In this document: piece by piece, positions 57,730 through 64,000 of the stretch
Numbering within the stretch: the stretch's first letter is position 1
How the letters are laid out: every line of letters starts with the position of its first letter
Assembly (NCBI RefSeq): GCF_009795845.1
Contig: NZ_WTEX01000008.1
Coordinates: 1 to 64,000 of the forward strand
Reading direction: 5' to 3'
DNA length: 64,000 nucleotides
Source: Gilliamella sp. Lep-s35
GTDB lineage: Bacteria > Pseudomonadota > Gammaproteobacteria > Enterobacterales > Orbaceae
Notes under the pieces: generated by a model
Told to the model about the DNA's origin: nothing
The model's database searches: none
The model's input: only the letters and a program-made list of their open reading frames with translations
Translations under genes and position numbers: made by a program

Positions 57730-59139
57730 TTAAAGTTCTTTTTTAGCTCGTGTAATTAATTGATCAAGAAGCTCAATACCTTGATCAATCTCTTGACGAG
57801 AAATATGTAATGATGGCGCAAAAGTAATCACATTTTTATAGTAACCACCAATATCAAGTACTAAGCCCATTTTGGTACCTTTCCAATCAAGATCACCTGA
57901 CATACCAATATCAACCATTTTGTCAACAAGTGCTTTATTGGCTGTAAAGCCATCTTCTGTACAAATTTCTGCACGAAGAGCTAAACCTAAACCATCAACT
58001 TCGCCAATCTCTTTGTGTTTCTTCTCTAGTGTTTTTAAGCCTTCAAGGAAGTAAGCTCCACTATCCATAACCATTTTTTCGTAATCAGTTTCAGAAGTCA
58101 TTTTTAATACTTCAAGACCAACTGCCGTACCTAGTGGGTTTGATGCAAATGTTGAATGTGTTGAGCCAACAGGGAACACTTCAGGATTAATTAATTCTTC
58201 GCGCGCCCATAAACCACCAAGTGGGTTAAGACCATTAGTTAATGCTTTAGCGAAAACCACAACATCAGGCTTAACATCAAAATGTTCAATTGACCAAAGT
58301 TTACCTGTACGATAAAAGCCCATTTGGATTTCATCAACGACTAATAAAATACCATACTGATCTAAAACTTTTTTAAGACCTTTAAAGTAATTACGAGGAG
58401 GAACAATATAACCACCCGTTGCTTGTAAAGGTTCAGCATAAAATGCCGCGTATTCGGCTTGCCCTACTTTTGGATCCCAAACTCCGTGGTATTCGGTTTC
58501 AAATAGGCGTGCAAACTCAGCAACTAAATGTTCGCCATATTCTTCAGCAGTCATACCTTTAGGACGACGGAAAGGATATGGGAATGGAACAAACATCGCT
58601 CGATCACCAAAATGACCATAACGACGACGGTAACGATAACTTGATGTGATTGATGAGGCGCCAAGTGTACGGCCGTGGTATCCACCTTGGAAAGCAAACA
58701 TTAGTGATTTACCACCTGTTGCATTACGCACTACTTTTAACGAGTCTTCAATACACTGTGAACCACCTACATTGAAATGTACCCGCCCTTCATAACCAAA
58801 TCGCTTTTCCATACCTTGGGCAATGGTTTTGGCTAATTCAATTTTTGTAGGATGTAAATATTGGCTAGCGCATTGTGGTAAGGTATCAATTTGCTTTTTA
58901 AGAACATTGTTTAAGCGTTCATTGGCATAACCAAAGTTACATGCTGAGTACCACATTTGTAGATCAAGGAAAGCTTTACCTTCTTTGTCATACATGTAGC
59001 TACCTTCACAACCGTCAAAGATTTTTGGTGGCTCAACATAATGTACGGTATCACCAAAAGAGCAATATTTCGCTTCATCAGCTAACAATGTAGCATCATC
59101 AGGACGACTGTTAGTCATTTCTAAAGTTGGTTTACTCAT
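57730..59139 (-). CDS. Class III PLP-dependent aminotransferase
   Basis: The 469 residues belong to the ornithine/GABA/lysine aminotransferase group. PLP-binding residues are Asp269 in LLVVDEIQMGF and Lys298 in VVFAKALTNG; GGSQCIEDSLKV and GGYHGRTLGASS bind cofactor phosphate. The long segment FRRPKGMTAEEYGEHL is not typical of GabT. It would transfer an amino group to or from an omega-amino or carbonyl substrate. First of a leftward three-gene set, with the acyltransferase and arginase-fold genes. Confidence 0.85.
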   Translation of the reverse strand: MSKPTLEMTNSRPDDATLLADEAKYCSFGDTVHYVEPPKIFDGCEGSYMYDKEGKAFLDLQMWYSACNFGYANERLNNVLKKQIDTLPQCASQYLHPTKIELAKTIAQGMEKRFGYEGRVHFNVGGSQCIEDSLKVVRNATGGKSLMFAFQGGYHGRTLGASSITSSYRYRRRYGHFGDRAMFVPFPYPFRRPKGMTAEEYGEHLVAEFARLFETEYHGVWDPKVGQAEYAAFYAEPLQATGGYIVPPRNYFKGLKKVLDQYGILLVVDEIQMGFYRTGKLWSIEHFDVKPDVVVFAKALTNGLNPLGGLWAREELINPEVFPVGSTHSTFASNPLGTAVGLEVLKMTSETDYEKMVMDSGAYFLEGLKTLEKKHKEIGEVDGLGLALRAEICTEDGFTANKALVDKMVDIGMSGDLDWKGTKMGLVLDIGGYYKNVITFAPSLHISRQEIDQGIELLDQLITRAKKEL

Positions 59140-59307
59140 AATTTATCTCACTAATCAATATTCAAATACAATAAAATGTGGCATTATTATTCAAGAAATT
59201 TGCTTGTTACAATGTACAGTTAATGTATAGATTGTGTGACGATTAGCTAAACAATTAAATCTTATTAATTTGTAATAAACATTCACTTTTTATATAAGCA
59301 TAAAAAA

Positions 59308-60057
59308 ATGAAAAAAACACTTTGTGGACTTTCTATTTTATCTATAATCACTTTAGGAACTGCACAGTTTGCATTAGCTGAGCCAACTTCCCTTGGTTTA
59401 GGCATGGGTTGGGCAAATTCACCTTATAAAAATTATAATGATAATTATTACCCTATTCCTCATATCGATTATGACAATGGGCTATTTTTTATTGATGATT
59501 TATCTGCTGGCGTTTATGCTTATAATACTGATAATCAAAGTGTCTCAATAGGTGCTCGCTACTTATCTAATGAATTTAAACCACACAATTCAGATAATCA
59601 CCAATTAAGGCAACTTAATAGCCGTCACTCAACATTACTGGCAGAAATAGAATATTCTATTGTGACCAATTGGGGAGTGGTTTCTAGTAGTATCGGCGCT
59701 GATGTATTAAACGAAAGTAATAGTGTTTTAGCTAATGCCGATTATACTGTCCCTTATATGCAGGGTAATTTAATTATAGCGCCGTCTATTGGTATAAATT
59801 GGGCTAATAGTAAACATAATAATTATTATTATGGTATTTCGCATAAAGAATCGTCTCGTTCAAAATTGCGATACTTTAATGCAGACAGTTCATTAACACC
59901 TTATGCCGAAATAGCTGCACAATATTCATTAACCAAAAATATAGCGACTTTTGGCGGTATTCATATCGACAAATTAACTGGCGATGCGGCAAGTAGTCCT
60001 ATGGTTGACAATAGTGCTATCACTTCGGTTTATATGGGGTTATCTTATAACTTTTAA
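59308..60057 (+). CDS. MipA/OmpV-family outer-membrane protein
   Basis: The 249-residue precursor has a signal peptide (about 1-24, ending LALA-E) and a beta-barrel of alternating strands with the final aromatic residue (YMGLSYNF). Family features are GLGMGWANSPYKNYND and YFNADSSLTPYAEI. MipA relatives bind murein enzymes in E. coli, but the family is broad and the role here is uncertain. Confidence 0.85.
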   Translation: MKKTLCGLSILSIITLGTAQFALAEPTSLGLGMGWANSPYKNYNDNYYPIPHIDYDNGLFFIDDLSAGVYAYNTDNQSVSIGARYLSNEFKPHNSDNHQLRQLNSRHSTLLAEIEYSIVTNWGVVSSSIGADVLNESNSVLANADYTVPYMQGNLIIAPSIGINWANSKHNNYYYGISHKESSRSKLRYFNADSSLTPYAEIAAQYSLTKNIATFGGIHIDKLTGDAASSPMVDNSAITSVYMGLSYNF

Positions 60058-60173
60058 TTAATATTGATTGAAACTCAATATCAAAATCATAATAGCAATA
60101 CTTACGATAATCAGTAATTGCTGTTTAAATGAAATAAAATCTTTATTACAAAAAATTCAGGAAATAGAAAAGT

Positions 60174-61082
60174 ATGCTCTGGTTTAAAAATGCCATCATT
60201 TATCAACTCAATAACGACACGTTACTTAATAAAGATGCGATTGAAAACGCACTAAAATCACACCCTTTTACACCTTGTGGAAATTTAGATACCACAAAAA
60301 TGGGCTGGGTTTCGCCTTATCATGATAATAATCAAGAGGATTTTATTGTTGATATGCAAGGGCATTTATTATTACGCATCAAAAAAGAGACAAAAATATT
60401 GCCCTCTCCAGTAATCAAACAAGCTTTATTAGAAAAAATTGATAAACAAGAACAAGCGCTAAGTAGGAAGTTAACCAAAAACGAAAAAGCCACTTTAAAA
60501 GATGAGGTCATGATTGACTTAATGCCAAGAGCTTTTAGTAAATATAATCACTATTGGTTATGGTTAGATACGCATAATAAACGCATTATTGTTGACTGTA
60601 GTAGCTTTAAACAAGCCGAAGATATCTTAGCTATTTTGCGTAAAGAGCTTGGCTCGCTTGCATTAACGCCGTTATCTATTGATAAACCACTTGAACAAAT
60701 CATGACCACATGGACAAGGGAAAACCTAAATTTCCCACCATTTTTATTGGGCGATCAGGCCGAGCTTAAAGATCCGCTTGAAGGTAATGGAATTATCAGT
60801 TGCAAAAATCAAGAAATCACCAGTGATGAAATGCGTGTTCATTTCGATTCTGGTAAATGGCTCACTAAAATTAAAATTATCGATGAAAGAGGCGTCAGCT
60901 TTATTGTTAATAGTGATTTAACTTTTAAACGAATTAAATTTGATTCGGTTATTTTAGATGAAAATGAAGATATCGGTTCAGATGAGTTTAATAAAAGACT
61001 TGAAGCTGACTTCTTTATTATGGCTAATTCATTAGCCAATACCATTAATGACTTTTATATGACTATTAACAAAATCATTTGA
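60174..61082 (+). CDS. rdgC: Recombination-associated protein RdgC
   Basis: The 302 residues (E. coli 303) begin MLWFKNAIIYQLN. RdgC forms a ring-shaped dimer that binds DNA and inhibits RecA. Conserved parts include FTPCGNLDTTKMGWVSPYHD and the LDTHNKRIIVDCSSFKQAEDIL region. Transcribed alone. Confidence 0.94.
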   Translation: MLWFKNAIIYQLNNDTLLNKDAIENALKSHPFTPCGNLDTTKMGWVSPYHDNNQEDFIVDMQGHLLLRIKKETKILPSPVIKQALLEKIDKQEQALSRKLTKNEKATLKDEVMIDLMPRAFSKYNHYWLWLDTHNKRIIVDCSSFKQAEDILAILRKELGSLALTPLSIDKPLEQIMTTWTRENLNFPPFLLGDQAELKDPLEGNGIISCKNQEITSDEMRVHFDSGKWLTKIKIIDERGVSFIVNSDLTFKRIKFDSVILDENEDIGSDEFNKRLEADFFIMANSLANTINDFYMTINKII

Positions 61083-61141
61083 TAAAATTATTTAAATATT
61101 TTTTATTAGATAGCAATAACTATAGATTTGCCTATTATCTA

Positions 61142-61150
61142 TGCTATACT
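61142..61150 (+). promoter_or_regulatory. Extended -10 promoter candidate of ompA
   Basis: TGC-TATACT is an extended -10 element with no good -35. It lies 126 bases before the ompA ATG, giving a long AT-rich leader, as known for stable ompA mRNAs. Confidence 0.4.
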
Positions 61151-61275
61151 ACGCAACAGATTATGGGTAACATAATTATATAACAATAAATAATTGTTCT
61201 TTTTATTTAAAGTAAATTTTAAACAATAAAGAAATTAAACATCGTCTATAACAACATTTAAGTTGAGGCAATAAA

Positions 61276-62370
61276 ATGAAAAAAACTACTCTAGCTCTAG
61301 CGATTGCAGTTGCAAGTTTAACAGCTACTGCAGCTAATGCGGCATATGAAAATAACTCTTTTTATGCAGGTGCTAAATTAGGTTGGTCAGAACTTTATCG
61401 TTTAGATGCAAATAGAGTTCGCGTATGGGATAACGTCGGAGTCAGCACTTCAGATCGCAGCAATGTTGCTGGTGGTGCTTTCCTTGGTTTCCAAGCAAAC
61501 CCTTATTTAGCATTTGAATTAGGCTACGATTGGTTAGGATCTGCTAAATATAAAAGATCTTTCCACTATGCAGGTAAAAACTATGATCTAGGTCATAGTA
61601 AAGTATCTGCTCAAGGCGTATCTTTAACTGGTAAATTGAGCTACCCTATCATTGACGGTCTAGATATCTATGGTCGTGCAGGTGGTATGGTCACTATCGC
61701 TAAATGGAAAAATGGCGGTTTAGTAAAAAAATACGAAAAACTTGATCATGGTTCAAAAACAGACGTTTCTCCAGTTTATGCTTTAGGTGTTGACTATCGT
61801 TTAACTGACGATTTATCAACTCGTTTAGAATACCAATACGTGCAACATATTCACACTAAAACTGACGCATCTCCAGATGCGGGTACTGTAAGCTTAGGTG
61901 TTACTTACCGTTTAGCAACATTAGATACACCAGCTCCAGTTGAATTAAAAACTGAAGTAAAACGTTATGTATTAAATGAAGACGTGCTATTTGCTTATGC
62001 AAAAGCTGACTTAAAAGCTGAAGGTCGTCAAGCATTAGATAACTTATTAACAAATCTTGTTAAAATCAACCCAACTGAAAGCGCAGTAGTGGTAATTGGC
62101 CATACTGACCGTATTGGTTCAGAGAGCTATAACCAAAAATTATCAGAACAACGAGCTCACTCAGTAATGAAATACTTAGTTGCTAAAGGTGTTCCTGCTG
62201 ACTTAATCAGTGCTCGTGGTGTAGGTAAATCTCAACCAGTTACTGGTACTAAATGTAATGCACTTCGTGGCGCTAACTTAAAAGCATGTTTAGCCCCAGA
62301 TCGTCGTGTTGAAATTGAAGTTAAAGCACGTAACATTCAAGAAGTTCAAGTAACTAATTCAACAAAATAA
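61276..62370 (+). CDS. ompA: Outer-membrane protein A
   Basis: The 364 residues comprise a signal peptide (1-22, ANA-AYEN), an eight-strand barrel (about 23-200) with SFYAGAKLGWSEL and GAFLGFQANPYLAFELGYDW, a short proline linker (TLDTPAPVELK) and the OmpA-like peptidoglycan-binding domain (about 230-350) with GHTDRIGSESYNQKLSEQRA and APDRRVEIEV. It anchors the outer membrane to the wall. AGTTGAGG lies before the start; its terminator is strong. It is immediately upstream of dnaA, which is unusual. Confidence 0.95.
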   Translation: MKKTTLALAIAVASLTATAANAAYENNSFYAGAKLGWSELYRLDANRVRVWDNVGVSTSDRSNVAGGAFLGFQANPYLAFELGYDWLGSAKYKRSFHYAGKNYDLGHSKVSAQGVSLTGKLSYPIIDGLDIYGRAGGMVTIAKWKNGGLVKKYEKLDHGSKTDVSPVYALGVDYRLTDDLSTRLEYQYVQHIHTKTDASPDAGTVSLGVTYRLATLDTPAPVELKTEVKRYVLNEDVLFAYAKADLKAEGRQALDNLLTNLVKINPTESAVVVIGHTDRIGSESYNQKLSEQRAHSVMKYLVAKGVPADLISARGVGKSQPVTGTKCNALRGANLKACLAPDRRVEIEVKARNIQEVQVTNSTK

Positions 62371-62395
62371 TTTTTGTTTTTAGTTATTCATTAAG

Positions 62396-62420
62396 ACCCG
62401 GTTAAAAGCCGGGTTTTTTA
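62396..62420 (+). terminator. ompA terminator
   Basis: ACCCGG (62396-62401) pairs with CCGGGT (62409-62414), followed by T6, 25 bases after ompA. Confidence 0.92.
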
Positions 62421-62468
62421 TCTCTTTTTTGTTAACAACTAAATTATATATTGACTTAGATCTACAAA

Positions 62469-62477
62469 TTATCCACA
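62469..62477 (+). promoter_or_regulatory. Perfect DnaA box upstream of dnaA
   Basis: TTATCCACA matches the strict consensus TTATNCACA and sits 56 bases before the GTG start, fitting autoregulation of dnaA. Only one perfect box was seen in the 162-base gap, too few for a convincing replication origin. Confidence 0.85.
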
Positions 62478-62532
62478 AAAGATATTATACTGCTTCTCAG
62501 TATTGTTAGTAAGAAAAGTTGAAGGAGTTGCC

Positions 62533-63891
62533 GTGCCTACCGCAATTTGGCAAGATTGCCTTTCTCAGTTACAAGAAGAAATCCCTACGACAGAATTTAA
62601 TTTATGGATTCGCCCGTTGCAAGCGGAAATGGTCGATAATAAACTCTATATTTATGCACCTAATAGATTTGTGTTAGATTGGGTAAGAAATAAATATTTA
62701 ACTACGATATCCCAATTGCTAAATAAGCTTTTCAATGACGATTCTTTAAAACTATTTCTTGAAGTTGGTTCAACCGTATCCAAAGATAAAAAAACGCAAA
62801 ATAACCAACGTAAAGCAGAAGTTTTACCTGCTTGGCAAACAACAAAAGAGACAAATCACAATCATACTTATCGTTCGGGTATTAATCATAAGCACACTTT
62901 TAATAGTTTTGTTGAAGGTAAATCAAATCAACTTGCTGCTGCTGCAGCCAAACAAGTAGCTGAAAACCCAGGCAAAGCTTATAACCCTTTATTTTTATAC
63001 GGTTCGACGGGTTTAGGTAAAACGCATTTATTACATGCCGTGGGTAATCAAATAATGGCAGCAAAAAACAATGCTAAAGTTGTTTATATGCACTCAGAGC
63101 GTTTTGTCCAAGATATGGTAAAAGCCTTACAAAACAATGCGATAGAAGAGTTTAAAAATTACTATCGTTCAGTTGATGCCTTACTGATTGATGATATTCA
63201 ATTTTTTGCCAATAAAGAGCGATCTCAAGAAGAGTTCTTTCACACCTTTAACTCGTTATTAGAAGGCAATCAGCAAATTATTTTAACATCAGATCGTTAT
63301 CCTAAAGAGATTGATGGCGTTGAAGATCGCCTAAAATCACGTTTTGGTTGGGGACTAACCATTGCAATCGAACCGCCCGAACTTGAAACACGGGTTGCGA
63401 TTTTAATGAAAAAAGCCGAAGAAAATCATATCAGATTACCTGAAGAGGTCGCTTTTTTTATTGCTAAACGACTACGTTCGAATGTTCGTGAGTTGGAAGG
63501 CGCGCTTAATCGAGTTATTGCCAACGCTAATTTTACTGGTAAAGCTATTACCATAGATTTTGTTAAAGATGCTTTAAAAGATTTACTCGCTTTACAAGAA
63601 AAACTTGTCACTATTGAAAATATACAAAAGACAGTTGCGGAATATTATAAAATTAAAGTATCTGATTTACTTTCTAAACGCCGTTCTCGTTCAGTTGCAA
63701 GACCACGACAAGTCGCAATGGCGCTTGCCAAAGAACTTACTAATAAAAGTCTGCCTGAAATCGGTGACGGCTTTGGTGGGCGAGACCACACCACCGTATT
63801 ACATGCATGCAGAAAGATTGCCGAATTAAAAGAAGAAAGCAATGCAATTAAAGAAGATTACTCCAATTTAATTAGAACATTATCAACTTAA
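62533..63891 (+). CDS. dnaA: Replication initiator DnaA
   Basis: The 452 residues start at GTG 62533 with AAGGAG 6 bases before it; a TTG at 62503 precedes this site and is rejected. Domain I (1-90) has [12 protein letters not shown], a short linker follows, and the AAA+ domain III carries Walker [14 protein letters not shown], Walker [10 protein letters not shown] and sensor/box [13 protein letters not shown]. Domain IV binds DNA with [15 protein letters not shown] and [14 protein letters not shown]. Very close to the enteric protein. Immediately upstream of dnaN. Confidence 0.98.
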   Translation: MPTAIWQDCLSQLQEEIPTTEFNLWIRPLQAEMVDNKLYIYAPNRFVLDWVRNKYLTTISQLLNKLFNDDSLKLFLEVGSTVSKDKKTQNNQRKAEVLPAWQTTKETNHNHTYRSGINHKHTFNSFVEGKSNQLAAAAAKQVAENPGKAYNPLFLYGSTGLGKTHLLHAVGNQIMAAKNNAKVVYMHSERFVQDMVKALQNNAIEEFKNYYRSVDALLIDDIQFFANKERSQEEFFHTFNSLLEGNQQIILTSDRYPKEIDGVEDRLKSRFGWGLTIAIEPPELETRVAILMKKAEENHIRLPEEVAFFIAKRLRSNVRELEGALNRVIANANFTGKAITIDFVKDALKDLLALQEKLVTIENIQKTVAEYYKIKVSDLLSKRRSRSVARPRQVAMALAKELTNKSLPEIGDGFGGRDHTTVLHACRKIAELKEESNAIKEDYSNLIRTLST

Positions 63892-63906
63892 AAAAGAATC
63901 AATACT

Positions 63907-64000
63907 ATGAAATTTATTATAGATCGTGAAAAACTGATAAAACCATTGCAACTTGTCAGCGCCCCATTGAGTAATCGCCCGACGTTACCTATTTTGGGAA
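63907..64000 (+). CDS. dnaN: DNA polymerase III beta clamp DnaN (partial)
   Basis: The first 31 residues MKFIIDREKLIKPLQLVSAP and on to LSNRPTLPILG match DnaN; the rest is beyond the window. It starts 15 bases after dnaA, the usual dnaA-dnaN operon. Confidence 0.95.
   Translation, partial: MKFIIDREKLIKPLQLVSAPLSNRPTLPILG

Noticed and set aside
62371-62532. oriC
   Set aside because: Only one perfect DnaA box and no AT-rich 13-mer array in a gap of 162 bases.
62503-63891. dnaA starting at TTG 62503
   Set aside because: AAGGAG at 62522-62527 points to GTG 62533, and the protein then aligns with enteric DnaA from its first residues.

Overview
The window is an AT-rich gammaproteobacterial chromosome segment. 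Gene order (coaBC-dut-slmA, ileS-lspA-ispH, dnaK-dnaJ, rstA-rstB, dnaA-dnaN, yihD-dsbA) and protein similarity to enteric bacteria point to a host-associated relative with a reduced genome. Orbaceae (Gilliamella/Orbus type, insect gut) is my best guess. This is an inference from base composition and content, not from a marker search. No rRNA, tRNA or CRISPR array was seen.

Layout. 1-10450 is a mobile-element-rich segment. The right ends of two related IS3-family copies, in opposite orientation, bracket about 8.8 kb. That interval holds remnants of IS3 and IS481 elements, mscS, slmA-dut-coaBC, SOS-regulated recN with a LexA box, a small unknown ORF, an 814-residue AAA/zinc-hook ATPase that looks like an RloC-type anticodon nuclease, and an IS1182-type stub. 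10451-15509 is a nitrite operon, nirB-nirD-nirC-cysG, reading leftward. 15799-18659 is a MarR regulator with an adaptor (HlyD) and an ABC-2 permease; the same palindrome lies before both marR and the adaptor gene. 18662-18900 is a repeat-filled gap with an IS relic. 18902-25862 holds mobA, yihD, dsbA, macA-macB, a YfhL ferredoxin, ispH and lspA. 25969-35226 is housekeeping: ileS, ribF, folE, polA, gltX. 35305-37583 is the ydbH-ynbE-ydbL envelope operon, followed by asnB.

39754-43504 is a mannose-family PTS operon (IIC, IID, IIB, IIA) led by a D-2-hydroxyacid dehydrogenase, followed by an unknown two-helix membrane protein resembling a degenerate M28 peptidase. 44629-48621 has satP and dnaK-dnaJ. 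48821-49060 is a probable endonuclease V fragment, then glnS and rstA-rstB. 53330-59139 holds two convergent gene sets: HAD phosphatase, esterase and two small EamA/SMR transporters against a class III aminotransferase, a GNAT/FemAB-like enzyme and an arginase-fold enzyme. Together they look like an uncharacterised small-molecule (possibly amine or guanidino) synthesis and export cluster. The window ends with mipA, rdgC, ompA, dnaA (one perfect DnaA box upstream) and the start of dnaN.

How genes work together. nirBD reduces nitrite, nirC imports it and cysG makes the siroheme. mobA supplies the cofactor for molybdoenzymes such as nitrate reductase, so a nitrate-respiring or low-oxygen lifestyle is plausible. 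The PTS operon and satP suggest sugar uptake and acetate exchange.

Least explained items: the RloC-like gene inside the IS-bracketed segment, the 53-59 kb enzyme/transporter cluster, the PTS-linked pseudo-peptidase, and a roughly 37-bp intergenic repeat present in at least three places.
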